Part shown: positions 23,229-36,915 of the stretch, piece after piece | How the letters are laid out: each line of letters starts with the position of its first letter | Position numbering within the stretch: the stretch's first letter is position 1 | Origin: Ricordea florida | Taxonomy: Eukaryota; Cnidaria; Anthozoa; Corallimorpharia; Ricordeidae | Length of the DNA: 64,000 nucleotides | Direction of reading: 5' to 3' | NCBI GenBank assembly: GCA_949710005.1 | Contig: OX453272.1 | Span: 19,183,262 to 19,247,261, forward strand | Position numbers and translations under genes: made by a program | The notes under the pieces: model-generated | Told to the model about the DNA's origin: nothing | Databases searched by the model: none | Seen by the model: the letters and a program-made list of their open reading frames with translations, nothing else

Positions 23229-25608
23229 CTCAGCGTCTAGAATGAGTATAAACACGAGATAAAGTGCGTTACAAAGTACATATTAAATGCTACAACACGG
23301 TAAAAGCGGCATATTAATCGGCAATCTGTGTAATAAGCACTCGTTTGATAAAGTTTAGTACTGTGTGAGCAGTCTTCTTTACAATCAGCTGACTTAAGTA
23401 AATATATGCACAGCTAAACTACAATATAATCACGAATCACAATCAATCTATTTTTATTCTTAAATATTGCCTTTTGCGGTATAACATAAGTCGGCAAAGT
23501 GTCAGAATTGCAAAGATTCTGCAAAATAGGATAAAATGACCTTTATTCCAAGGGGGTAGGTTCGTGTCTTAAACGCGCATGCGTAGTGGTAAGAAGTCTA
23601 AGCCATAAAAATTACATGAAAATTAAATCGTTCTAATCAAAATTTTATTCGAAACTTAAAACTTATGGTAAAATCTGCTATTACAACTAAACAGAAGATT
23701 AAAAATGCTTACATAACTTACTTACCTAGAAGACGGTCGTCCTGCCCATACAATCTCTTATAATGCATTTTGACCAAAATCTGTGAGGCTGAGTTTCTTG
23801 ACAGCCAGCTGCATGTATCGTATCTCAGCGTCTAGAATGAGTATAAACACGAGATAAAGTGCGTTACAAAGTACATATTAAATGCTACAACACGGTAAAA
23901 GCGGCATATTAATCGGCAATCTGTGTAATAAGCACTCGTTTGATAAAGTTTAGTACTGTGTGAGCAGTCTTCTTTACAATCAGCTGACTTAAGTAAATAT
24001 ATGCACAGCTAAACTACAATATAATCACGAATCACAATCAATCTAATTTTATTCTTAAATATTGCTTTTTGCGGTATAGCATAAGTCGGAAAAGTGTGAG
24101 AATTGCAAAGATTCTGCAAAATAGGATAAAATGACCTTTATTCCAAGGGGGTAGGTTCGTGTCTTAAACGCGCATGCGTAGTGGTAAGAAGTCTAAGCCA
24201 TAAAAATTACATGAAAATTAAATCGTTCTAATCAAAATTTTATTCGAAACTTAAAACTTATGGTAAAATCTGCTATTACAACTAAACAGAAGATTAAAAA
24301 TGCTTACATAACTTACTTACCTAGAACACGGTCGTCCTGCCCATACAATCTCTTATAATGCATTTTGACCAAAATCTGTGAGGCTGAGTTTCTTGACAGC
24401 CAGCTGCATGTATCGTATCTCAGCGTCTAGAATGAGTATAAACACGAGATAAAGTGCGTTACAAAGTACATATTAAATGCTACAACACGGTAAAAGCGGC
24501 ATATTAATCGGCAATCTGTGTAATAAGCACTCGTTTGATAAAGTTTAGTACTGTGTGAGCAGTCTTCTTTACAATCAGCTGACTTAAGTAAATATATGCA
24601 CAGCTAAACTACAATATAATCACGAATCACAATCAATCTATTTTTATTCTTAAATATTGCCTTTTGCGGTATAACATAAGTCGGCAAAGTGTCAGAATTG
24701 CAAAGATTCTGCAAAATAGGATAAAATGACCTTTATTCCAAGGGGGTAGGTTCGTGTCTTAAACGCGCATGCGTAGTGGTAAGAAGTCTAAGCCATAAAA
24801 ATTACATGAAAATTAAATCGTTCTAATCAAAATTTTATTCGAAACTTAAAACTTATGGTAAAATCTGCTATTACAACTAAACAGAAGATTAAAAATGCTT
24901 ACATAACTTACTTACCTAGAACACGGTCGTCCTGCCCATACAATCTCTTATAATGCATTTTGACCAAAATCTGTGAGGCTGAGTTTCTTGACAGCCAGCT
25001 GCATGTATCGTATCTCAGCGTCTAGAATGAGTATAAACACGAGATAAAGTGCGTTACAAAGTACATATTAAATGCTACAACACGGTAAAAGCGGCATATT
25101 AATCGGCAATCTGTGTAATAAGCACTCGTTTGATAAAGTTTGGTACTGTGTGAGCAGTCTTCTTTACAATCAGCTGACTTAAGTAAATATATGCACAGCT
25201 AAACTACAATATAATCACGAATCACAATCAATCTAATTTTATTCTTAAATATTGCTTTTTGCGGTATAGCATAAGTCGGAAAAGTGTGAGAATTGCAAAG
25301 ATTCTGCAAAATAGGATAAAATGACCTTAATTCCAAGGGGGTAGGTTCGTGTCTTAAACGCGCATGCGTAGTGGTAAAAAGTCTAAGCCATAAAAATTAC
25401 ATGAAAATTAAATCGTTCTAATCAAAATTTTATTCGAAACTTAAAACTTATGGTAAAATCTGCTATTACAACTAAACAGAAGATTAAAAATGCTTACATA
25501 ACTTACTTACCTAGAACACGGTCGTCCTGCCCATACAATCTCTTATAATGCATTTTGACCAAAATCTGTGAGGCTGAGTTTCTTGACAGCCAGCTGCATG
25601 TATCGTAT
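23229..25608 (+). repeat. Four-unit higher-order block, copy 2
   Basis: This is the partner of 19064-21443, with the same T, S, T, S order and the same rare markers (AAGTTTGGTACTG, CCTTAATTCC) in the fourth unit (25014). A further AAGTTTGGTACTG unit lies at 33940, but without CCTTAATTCC. Confidence 0.8.
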
Positions 25609-27988
25609 CTCAGCGTCTAGAATGAGTATAAACACGAGATAAAGTGCGTTACAAAGTACATATTAAATGCTACAACACGGTAAAAGCGGCATATTAATCG
25701 GCAATCTGTGTAATAAGCACTCGTTTGATAAAGTTTAGTACTGTGTGAGCAGTCTTCTTTACAATCAGCTGACTTAAGTAAATATATGCACAGCTAAACT
25801 ACAATATAATCACGAATCACAATCAATCTAATTTTATTCTTAAATATTGCTTTTTGCGGTATAGCATAAGTCGGAAAAGTGTGAGAATTGCAAAGATTCT
25901 GCAAAATAGGATAAAATGACCTTTATTCCAAGGGGGTAGGTTCGTGTCTTAAACGCGCATGCGTAGTGGTAAAAAGTCTAAGCCATAAAAATTACATGAA
26001 AATTAAATCGTTCTAATCAAAATTTTATTCGAAACTTAAAACTTATGGTAAAATCTGCTATTACAACTAAACAGAAGATTAAAAATGCTTACATAACTTA
26101 CTTACCTAGAACACGGTCGTCCTGCCCATACAATCTCTTATAATGCATTTTGACCAAAATCTGTGAGGCTGAGTTTCTTGACAGCCAGCTGCATGTATCG
26201 TATCTCAGCGTCTAGAATGAGTATAAACACGAGATAAAGTGCGTTACAAAGTACATATTAAATGCTACAACACGGTAAAAGCGGCATATTAATCGGCAAT
26301 CTGTGTAATAAGCACTCGTTTGATAAAGTTTAGTACTGTGTGAGCAGTCTTCTTTACAATCAGCTGACTTAAGTAAATATATGCACAGCTAAACTACAAT
26401 ATAATCACGAATCACAATCAATCTATTTTTATTCTTAAATATTGCCTTTTGCGGTATAGCATAAGTCGGAAAAGTGTCAGAATTGCAAAGATTCTGCAAA
26501 ATAGGATAAAATGACCTTTATTCCAAGGGGGTAGGTTCGTGTCTTAAACGCGCATGCGTAGTGGTAAAAAGTCTAAGCCATAAAAATTACATGAAAATTA
26601 AATCGTTCTAATCAAAATTTTATTCGAAACTTAAAACTTATGGTAAAATCTGCTATTACAACTAAACAGAAGATTAAAAATGCTTACATAACTTACTTAC
26701 CTAGAAGACGGTCGTCCTGCCCATACAATCTCTTATAATGCATTTTGACCAAAATCTGAGAGGCTGAGTTTCTTGACAGCCAGCTGCATGTATCGTATCT
26801 CAGCGTCTAGAATAAGTATAAACACGAGATAAAGTGCGTTACAAAGTACATATTAAATGCTACAACACGGTAAAAGCGGCATATTAATCGGCAATCTGTG
26901 TAATAAGCACTCGTTTGATAAAGTTTAGTACTGTGTGAGCAGTCTTCTTTACAATCAGCTGACTTAAGTAAATATATGCACAGCTAAACTACAATATAAT
27001 CACGAATCACAATCAATCTAATTTTATTCTTAAATATTGCTTTTTGCGGTATAGCATAAGTCGGAAAAGTGTGAGAATTGCAAAGATTCTGCAAAATAGG
27101 ATAAAATGACCTTAATTCCAAGGGGGTAGGTTCGTGTCTTAAACGCGCATGCGTAGTGGTAAAAAGTCTAAGCCATAAAAATTACATGAAAATTAAATCG
27201 TTCTAATCAAAATTTTATTCGAAACTTAAAACTTATGGTAAAATCTGCTATTACAACTAAACAGAAGATTAAAAATGCTTACATAACTTACTTACCTAGA
27301 ACACGGTCGTCCTGCCCATACAATCTCTTATAATGCATTTTGACCAAAATCTGTGAGGCTGAGTTTCTTGACAGCCAGCTGCATGTATCGTATCTCAGCG
27401 TCTAGAATGAGTATAAACACGAGATAAAGTGCGTTACAAAGTACATATTAAATGCTACAACACGGTAAAAGCGGCATATTAATCGGCAATCTGTGTAATA
27501 AGCACTCGTTTGATAAAGTTTAGTACTGTGTGAGCAGTCTTCTTTACAATCAGCTGACTTAAGTAAATATATGCACAGCTAAACTACAATATAATCACGA
27601 ATCACAATCAATCTAATTTTATTCTTAAATATTGCTTTTTGCGGTATAGCATAAGTCGGAAAAGTGTGAGAATTGCAAAGATTCTGCAAAATAGGATAAA
27701 ATGACCTTTATTCCAAGGGGGTAGGTTCGTGTCTTAAACGCGCATGCGTAGTGGTAAAAAGTCTAAGCCATAAAAATTACATGAAAATTAAATCGTTCTA
27801 ATCAAAATTTTATTCGAAACTTAAAACTTATGGTAAAATCTGCTATTACAACTAAACAGAAGATTAAAAATGCTTACATAACTTACTTACCTAGAAGACG
27901 GTCGTCCTGCCCATACAATCTCTTATAATGCATTTTGACCAAAATCTGTGAGGCTGAGTTTCTTGACAGCCAGCTGCATGTATCGTAT

Positions 27989-30900
27989 CTCAGCGTCTAG
28001 AATGAGTATAAACACGAGATAAAGTGCGTTACAAAGTACATATTAAATGCTACAACACGGTAAAAGCGGCATATTAATCGGCAATCTGTGTAATAAGCAC
28101 TCGTTTGATAAAGTTTAGTACGGTGTGAGCAGTCTTCTTTACAATCAGCTGACTTAAGTAAATATATGCACAGCTAAACTACAATATAATCAAGAATCAC
28201 AATCAATCTATTTTTATTCTTAAATATTGCCTTTTGCGGTATAGCATAAGTCGGAAAAGTGTGAGAATTGCAAAGATTCTGCAAAATAGGATAAAATGAC
28301 CTTTATTCCAAGGGGGTAGGTTCGTATCTTAAACGCGCATGCGTAGTGGTAAAAAGTCTAAGCCTTAGGAATTACATTGAAATTAAATCGTTCTAATCAA
28401 AATTTTATTCGAAACTTAAAACTTATGGTAAAATCTGCTATTACAACTAAACAGAACATTAAAAATGCTTACATAACTTACTTACCTAGAAGACGGTCGT
28501 CCTGCCCATACAATCTCTTCTAATGCATTTTGACCAAAATCTGTGAGGCTGAGTTTCTTGAAAGCCAGCTGCATGTATCCTATCTCAGCGTCTAGAATGA
28601 GTATAAACACGAGATAAAGTGCGTTACAAAGTACATATTAAATGCTACAACACGGTAAAAGCGGCATATTAATCGGCAATCTGTGTAATAAGCACTCGTT
28701 TGATAAAGTTTAGTACTGTGTGAGCAGTCTTCTTTACAATCAGATGACTTAAGTAAATATATGCACAGCTAAACTACAATATAATCACGAATCACAATCA
28801 ATCTAATTTTATTCTTAAATATTGCCTTTTGCGGTATAGCATAAGTCGGAAAAGTGTCAGAATTGCAAAGATTCTGCAAAATAGGATAAAATGACCTTTA
28901 TTCCAAGGGGGTAGGTTCGTGTCTTAAACGCGCATGCGTAGTGGTAAGAAGTCTAAGCCATAAAAATTACATGAAAATTAAATCGTTCTAATCAAAATTT
29001 TATTCGAAACTTAAAACTTATGGTAAAATCTGCTATTACAACTAAACAGAAGATTAAAAATGCTTACATAACTTACTTACCTAGAAGACGGTCGTCCTGC
29101 CCATACAATCTCTTATAATGCATTTTGACCAAAATCTGAGAGGCTGACTTTCTTGACAGCCAGCTGCATGTATCGTATCTCAGCGTCTAGAATAAGTATA
29201 AACACGAGATAAAGTGCGTTACAAAGTACATATTAAATGCTACAACACGGTAAAAGCGGCATATTAATCGGCAATCTGTGTAATAAGCACTCGTTTGATA
29301 AAGTTTAGTACTGTGTGAGCAGTCTTCTTTACAATCAGCTGACTTAAGTAAATATATGCACAGCTAAACTACAATATAATCACGAATCACAATCAATCTA
29401 ATTTTATTCTTAAATATTGCCTTTTGCGGTAAAGCATAAGTCGGAAAAGTGTCAGAATTCCAAAGATTCTGCAAAATAGGATAAAATGACCTTTATTCCA
29501 AGGGGGTAGGTTCGTATCTTAAACGCGCATGCGTAGTGGCAAAATGTCTAAGCCTTAGGAATTACATTGAAATTAAATCGTTCTAATCAAAATTTTATTC
29601 GAAACTTAAAACTTATGGTAAAATCTGCTATTACAACTAAACAGAACATTAAAAATGCTTACATAACTTACTTACCTAGAAGACGGTCGTCCTGCCCATA
29701 CAATCTCTTCTAATGCATTTTGACCAAAATCTGTGAGGCTGAGTTTCTTGAAAGCCAGCTGCATGTATCCTATCTCAGCGTCTAGAATGAGTATAAACAC
29801 GAGATAAAGTGCGTTACAAAGTACATATTAAATGCTACAACACGGTAAAAGCGGCATATTAATCGGCAATCTGTGTAATAAGCACTCGTTTGATAAAGTT
29901 TAGTACTGTGTGAGCAGTCTTCTTTACAATCAGCTGACTTAAGTAAGTATATGCACAGCTAAACTACAATATAATCACGAATCACAATCAATCTAATTTT
30001 ATTCTTAAATATTGCCTTTTGCGGTATAGCATAAGTCGGAAAAGTGTCAGAATTGCAAAGATTCTGCAAAATAGGATAAAATGACCTTTATTCCAAGGGG
30101 GTAGGTTCGTGTCTTAAACGCGCATGCGTAGTGGTAAGAAGTCTAAGCCATAAAAATTACATGAAAATTAAATCGTTCTAATCAAAATTTTATTCGAAAC
30201 TTAAAACTTATGGTAAAATGTGCTATTACAACTAAACAGAAGATTAAAAATGCTTACATAACTTACTTACCTAGAACACGGTCGTCCTGCCCATACAATC
30301 TCTTATAATGCATTTTGACCAAAATCTGTGAGGCTGAGTTTCTTGACAGCCAGCTGCATGTATCGTATCTCAGCGTCTAGAATGAGTATAAACACGAGAT
30401 AAAGTGCGTTACAAAGTACATATTAAATGCTACAACACGGTAAAAGCGGCATATTAATCGGCAATCTGTGTAATAAGCACTCGTTTGATAAAGTTTAGTA
30501 CTGTGTGAGCAGTCTTCTTTACAATCAGCTGACTTAAGTAAATATATGCACAGCTAAACTACAATATAATCACGAATCACAATCAATCTAATTTTATTCT
30601 TAAATATTGCCTTTTGCGGTAAAGCATAAGTCGGAAAAGTGTCAGAATTCCAAAGATTCTGCAAAATAGGATAAAATGACCTTTATTCCAAGGGGGTAGG
30701 TTCGTGTCTTAAGCGCGCATGCGTAGTGGCAAAATGTCTAAGCCTTAGGAATTACATTGAAATTAAATCGTTCTAATCAAAATTTTATTCGAAACTTAAA
30801 ACTTATGGTAAAATGTGCTATTACAACTAAAGAGAACATTAAAAATGCTTACATAACTTACTTACCTAGAAGACGGTCGTCCTGCCCATACAATCTCTTA

Positions 30901-31558
30901 TAATGCATTTTGACCAAAATCTGTGAGGCTGAGTTTCTTGAAAGCCAGCTGCATGTATCCTATCTCAGCGTCTAGAATGAGTATAAACACGAGATAAAGT
31001 GCGTTACAAAGTACATATTAAATGCTACAACACAGTAAAAGCGGCATATTAATCGGCAATCTGTGTAATAAGCACTCGTTTGATAAAGTTTAGTACTGTG
31101 TGAGCAGTCTTCTTTACAATCAGCTGACTTAAGTAAATATATGCACAGCTAAACTACAATATAATCACGAATCACAATCAATCTAATTTTATTCTTAAAT
31201 ATTGCCTTTTGCGGTATAGCATAAGTCGGAAAAGTGTCAGAATTGCAAAGATTCTGCAAAATAGGATAAAATGACCTTTATTCCAAGGGGGTAGGTTCGT
31301 GTCTTAAACGCGCATGCGTAGTGGTAAGAAGTCTAAGCCATAAAAATTACATGAAAATTAAATCGTTCTAATCAAAATTTTATTCGAAACTTAAAACTTA
31401 TGGTAAAATCTGCTATTACAACTAAACAGAAGATTAAAAATGCTTACATAACTTACTTACCTAGAACACGGTCGTCCTGCCCATACAATCTCTTATAATG
31501 CATTTTGACCAAAATCTGTGAGGCTGAGTTTCTTGACAGCCAGCTGCATGTATCGTAT
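27989..31558 (+). repeat. Three tandem A/B dimers (3 x 1190 bp)
   Basis: Units at 27989, 29179 and 30369 end in A-like 3' halves (CCTTAGGAATT) followed by CTTGAAAGCC and TATCCTATC. Units at 28584, 29774 and 30964 are B-like (GGTAAGAAGTC). The first two dimers share GGTTCGTATCT, CTTCTAATGC and the hybrid ACAGAACATT; the last two share GGTAAAGCAT and GAATTCC. The marker set resembles the units at 14142-15331 on the other side of the inserted element, so this zone is an island of left-type sequence inside the T/S zone. Confidence 0.82.
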
Positions 31559-34534
31559 CTCAGCGTCTAGAATGAGTATAAACACGAGATAAAGTGCGTT
31601 ACAAAGTACATATTAAATGCTACAACACGGTAAAAGCGGCATATTAATCGGCAATCTGTGTAATAAGCACTCGTTTGATAAAGTTTAGTACTGTGTGAGC
31701 AGTCTTCTTTACAATCAGCTGACTTAAGTAAATATATGCACAGCTAAACTACAATATAATCACGAATCACAATCAATCTAATTTTATTCTTAAATATTGC
31801 CTTTTGCGGTATAGCATAAGTCGGAAAAGTGTCAGAATTGCAAAGATTCTGCAAAATAGGATAAAATCACCTTTATTCCAAGAGGGGTAGGTTCGTGTCT
31901 TAAACGCGCATGCGTAGTGGCAAAATGTCTAAGCCTTAAGAATTACATTGAAATTAAATCGTTCTAATCAAAATTTTATTCCAAACTTAAAACTTATGGT
32001 AAAATGTGCTATTACAACTAAACAGAAGATTAAAAATGCTTACATAACTTACTTACCTAGAACACGGTCGTCCTGCCCATACAATCTCTTATAATGCATT
32101 TTGACCAAAATCTGTGAGGCTGAGTTTCTTGACAGCCAGCTGCATGTATCGTATCTCAGCGTCTAGAATGAGTATAAACACGAGATAAAGTGCGTTACAA
32201 AGTACATATTAAATGCTACAACACGGTAAAAGCGGCATATTAATCGGCAATCTGTGTAATAAGCACTCGTTTGATAAAGTTTAGTACTGTGTGAGCAGTC
32301 TTCTTTACAATCAGCTGACTTAAGTAAATATATGCACAGCTAAACTACAATATAATCACGAATCACAATCAATCTATTTTTATTCTTAAATATTGCCTTT
32401 TGCGGTATAACATAAGTCGGCAAAGTGTCAGAATTGCAAAGATTCTGCAAAATAGGATAAAATGACCTTTATTCCAAGGGGGTAGGTTCGTGTCTTAAAC
32501 GCGCATGCGTAGTGGTAAGAAGTCTAAGCCATAAAAATTACATGAAAATTAAATCGTTCTAATCAAAATTTTATTCGAAACTTAAAACTTATGGTAAAAT
32601 CTGCTATTACAACTAAACAGAAGATTAAAAATGCTTACATAACTTACTTACCTAGAAGACGGTCGTCCTGCCCATACAATCTCTTATAATGCATTTTGAC
32701 CAAAATCTGTGAGGCTGAGTTTCTTGACAGCCAGCTGCATGTATCGTATCTCAGCGTCTAGAATGAGTATAAACACGAGATAAAGTGCGTTACAAAGTAC
32801 ATATTAAATGCTACAACACGGTAAAAGCGGCATATTAATCGGCAATCTGTGTAATAAGCACTCGTTTGATAAAGTTTAGTACTGTGTGAGCAGTCTTCTT
32901 TACAATCAGCTGACTTAAGTAAATATATGCACAGCTAAACTACAATATAATCACGAATCACAATCAATCTAATTTTATTCTTAAATATTGCTTTTTGCGG
33001 TATAGCATAAGTCGGAAAAGTGTGAGAATTGCAAAGATTCTGCAAAATAGGATAAAATGACCTTTATTCCAAGGGGGTAGGTTCGTGTCTTAAACGCGCA
33101 TGCGTAGTGGTAAGAAGTCTAAGCCATAAAAATTACATGAAAATTAAATCGTTCTAATCAAAATTTTATTCGAAACTTAAAACTTATGGTAAAATGTGCT
33201 ATTACAACTAAACAGAAGATTAAAAATGCTTACATAACTTACTTACCTAGAACACGGTCGTCCTGCCCATACAATCTCTTATAATGCATTTTGACCAAAA
33301 TCTGTGAGGCTGAGTTTCTTGACAGCCAGCTGCATGTATCGTATCTCAGCGTCTAGAATGAGTATAAACACGAGATAAAGTGCGTTACAAAGTACATATT
33401 AAATGCTACAACACGGTAAAAGCGGCATATTAATCGGCAATCTGTGTAATAAGCACTCGTTTGATAAAGTTTAGTACTGTGTGAGCAGTCTTCTTTACAA
33501 TCAGCTGACTTAAGTAAATATATGCACAGCTAAACTACAATATAATCACGAATCACAATCAATCTATTTTTATTCTTAAATATTGCCTTTTGCGGTATAA
33601 CATAAGTCGGCAAAGTGTCAGAATTGCAAAGATTCTGCAAAATAGGATAAAATGACCTTTATTCCAAGGGGGTAGGTTCGTGTCTTAAACGCGCATGCGT
33701 AGTGGTAAGAAGTCTAAGCCATAAAAATTACATGAAAATTAAATCGTTCTAATCAAAATTTTATTCGAAACTTAAAACTTATGGTAAAATCTGCTATTAC
33801 AACTAAACAGAAGATTAAAAATGCTTACATAACTTACTTACCTAGAAGACGGTCGTCCTGCCCATACAATCTCTTATAATGCATTTTGACCAAAATCTGT
33901 GAGGCTGAGTTTCTTGACAGCCAGCTGCATGTATCGTATCTCAGCGTCTAGAATGAGTATAAACACGAGATAAAGTGCGTTACAAAGTACATATTAAATG
34001 CTACAACACGGTAAAAGCGGCATATTAATCGGCAATCTGTGTAATAAGCACTCGTTTGATAAAGTTTGGTACTGTGTGAGCAGTCTTCTTTACAATCAGC
34101 TGACTTAAGTAAATATATGCACAGCTAAACTACAATATAATCACGAATCACAATCAATCTAATTTTATTCTTAAATATTGCTTTTTGCGGTATAGCATAA
34201 GTCGGAAAAGTGTGAGAATTGCAAAGATTCTGCAAAATAGGATAAAATGACCTTTATTCCAAGGGGGTAGGTTCGTGTCTTAAACGCGCATGCGTAGTGG
34301 TAAAAAGTCTAAGCCATAAAAATTACATGAAAATTAAATCGTTCTAATCAAAATTTTATTCGAAACTTAAAACTTATGGTAAAATCTGCTATTACAACTA
34401 AACAGAAGATTAAAAATGCTTACATAACTTACTTACCTAGAACACGGTCGTCCTGCCCATACAATCTCTTATAATGCATTTTGACTAAAATCTGTGAGGC
34501 TGAGTTTCTTGAGAGCCAGCTGCATGTATCGTAT
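31559..34534 (+). repeat. K-like unit followed by T/S units
   Basis: The unit at 31559 is 596 bp with K markers only in its 3' part (AAAATCACC, CAAGAGGGGTAGG, CCTTAAGAATT, TTCCAAAC) and a standard 5' half, so it is a recombinant. It is followed by T (32155), S (32750), T (33345) and S (33940) units. The last has AAGTTTGGTACTG, TTGACTAAAA and CTTGAGAGCC. Confidence 0.82.
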
Positions 34535-36915
34535 CTCAGCGTCTAGAATGAGTATAAACACGAGATAAAGTGCGTTACAAAGTACATATTAAATGCTACA
34601 ACACGGTAAAAGCGGCATATTAATCGGCAATCTGTGTAATAAGCACTCGTTTGATAAAGTTTAGTACTGTGTGAGCAGTCTTCTTTACAATCAGCTGACT
34701 TAAGTAAATATATGCACAGCTAAACTACAATATAATCACGAATCACAATCAATCTATTTTTATTCTTAAATATTGCCTTTTGCGGTATAACATAAGTCGG
34801 CAAAGTGTCAGAATTGCAAAGATTCTGCAAAATAGGATAAAATGACCTTTATTCCAAGGGGGTAGGTTCGTGTCTTAAACGCGCATGCGTAGTGGCAAAA
34901 AGTCTAAGCCTTAAAAATTACATTGAAATTAAATCGTTCTAATCAAAATTTTATTCGAAACTTAAAACTTATGGTAAAATGTGCTATTACAACTAAAGAG
35001 AACATTAAAAATGCTTACATAACTTACTTACCTAGAAGACGGTCGTCCTGCCCATACAATCTCTTATAATGCATTTTGACCAAAATCTGTGAGGCTGAGT
35101 TTCTTGACAGCCAGCTGCTTGTATCGTATCTCAGCGTCTATAATGAGTATAAACACGAGATAAAGTGCGTTACAAAGTACATATTAAATGCTACAACACA
35201 GTAAAAGCGGCATATTAATCGGCAATCTGTTTAATAAGCACTCGTTTGATAAAGTTTAGTACTGTGTGAGCAGTCTTCTTTACAATCAGCTGACTTAAGT
35301 AAATACATCCACAGCTAAACTACAATATAATCACGAATCACAATCAATCTAATTTTATTCTTAAATATTGCCTTTTGCGGTATAGCATAAGTCGGGAAAG
35401 TGTCAGAATTGCAAAGATTCTGCAAAATAGGATAAAATCACCTTTATTCCAAGAGGGGTAGGTTCGTGTCTTAAACGCGCATGCGTAGTGGCAAAATGTC
35501 TAAGCCTTAAGAATTACATTGAAATTAAATCGTTCTAATCAAAATTTAATTCCAAACCTTAAACTTATGGTAAAATGTGCTATTACAACTAAACAGAAGA
35601 TTAAAAATGCTTACATAACTTACTTACCTAGAACACGGTCGTCCTGCCCATACAATCTCTTATAATGCATTTTGACCAAAATCTGTGAGGCTGAGTTTCT
35701 TGACAGCCATCTGCATGTATCGTATCTCAGCGTCTAGAATGAGTATAAACACGAGATAAAGTGCGTTACAAAGTACATATTAAATGCTACAACACGGTAA
35801 AAGCGGCATATTAATCGGCAATCTGTGTAATAAGCACTCGTTTGATAAAGTTTAGTACTGTGTGAGCAGTCTTCTTTACAATCAGCTGACTTAAGTAAAT
35901 ATATGCACAGCTAAACTACAATATAATCACGAATCACAATCAATCTATTTTTATTCTTAAATATTGCCTTTTGCGGTATAACATAAGTCGGCAAAGTGTC
36001 AGAATTGCAAAGATTCTGCAAAATAGGATAAAATGACCTTTATTCCAAGGGGGTAGGTTCGTGTCTTAAACGCGCATGCGTAGTGGTAAGAAGTCTAAGC
36101 CATAAAAATTACATGAAAATTAAATCGTTCTAATCAAAATTTTATTCGAAACTTAAAACTTATGGTAAAATCTGCTATTACAACTAAACAGAAGATTAAA
36201 AATGCTTACATAACTTACTTACCTAGAAGACGGTCGTCCTGCCCATACAATCTCTTATAATGCATTTTGACCAAAATCTGTGAGGCTGAGTTTCTTGACA
36301 GCCAGCTGCATGTATCGTATCTCAGCGTCTAGAATGAGTATAAACACGAGATAAAGTGCGTTACAAAGTACATATTAAATGCTACAACACGGTAAAAGCG
36401 GCATATTAATCGGCAATCTGTGTAATAAGCACTCGTTTGATAAAGTTTAGTACTGTGTGAGCAGTCTTCTTTACAATCAGCTGACTTAAGTAAATATATG
36501 CACAGCTAAACTACAATATAATCACGAATCACAATCAATCTAATTTTATTCTTAAATATTGCTTTTTGCGGTATAGCATAAGTCGGAAAAGTGTGAGAAT
36601 TGCAAAGATTCTGCAAAATAGGATAAAATGACCTTTATTCCAAGGGGGTAGGTTCGTGTCTTAAACGCGCATGCGTAGTGGTAAGAAGTCTAAGCCATAA
36701 AAATTACATGAAAATTAAATCGTTCTAATCAAAATTTTATTCGAAACTTAAAACTTATGGTAAAATCTGCTATTACAACTAAACAGAAGATTAAAAATGC
36801 TTACATAACTTACTTACCTAGAAGACGGTCGTCCTGCCCATACAATCTCTTATAATGCATTTTGACCAAAATCTGTGAGGCTGAGTTTCTTGACAGCCAG
36901 CTGCATGTATCGTAT
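34535..36915 (+). repeat. 2381-bp four-unit repeat, copy 1
   Basis: The order is a T unit with GGCAAAAAGTC and CCTTAAAAATT, a K unit (35130, 596 bp), a T unit with GGTAAGAAGTC, and an S unit with GGTAAGAAGTC. It is followed immediately by a second copy. By eye the two copies differ only at one base in the K unit (GTCGGGAAAG here, GTCGGAAAAG in copy 2). Shared rare markers include AAATTTAATTCC, CCTTAAACTTATGG and AGCCATCTGCATG. Confidence 0.9.

Larger units (their letters stand above)
17279..27988 (+). repeat. T/S zone: often alternating dimers of two satellite variants
   Basis: There are eighteen units. T units (CTATTTTTATT, GGTATAACAT, CGGCAAAG, GTCAGAATT) start at 17279, 17874, 19064, 20254, 21444, 23229 and 24419. 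S units (CTAATTTTATT, TTGCTTTTTGCGG, GTGTGAGAATT) start at 18469, 19659, 20849, 22039, 22634, 23824, 25014, 25609, 26799 and 27394. The unit at 26204 has the T CTATTTTTATT marker but a standard middle. All have the B-type 3' half. Alternation is regular from 18469 to 22633 and is broken by S-S neighbours at 22039/22634 and 25014/25609, consistent with unequal exchange of a dimer. Units of the S type are absent left of the inserted element. Confidence 0.88.
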
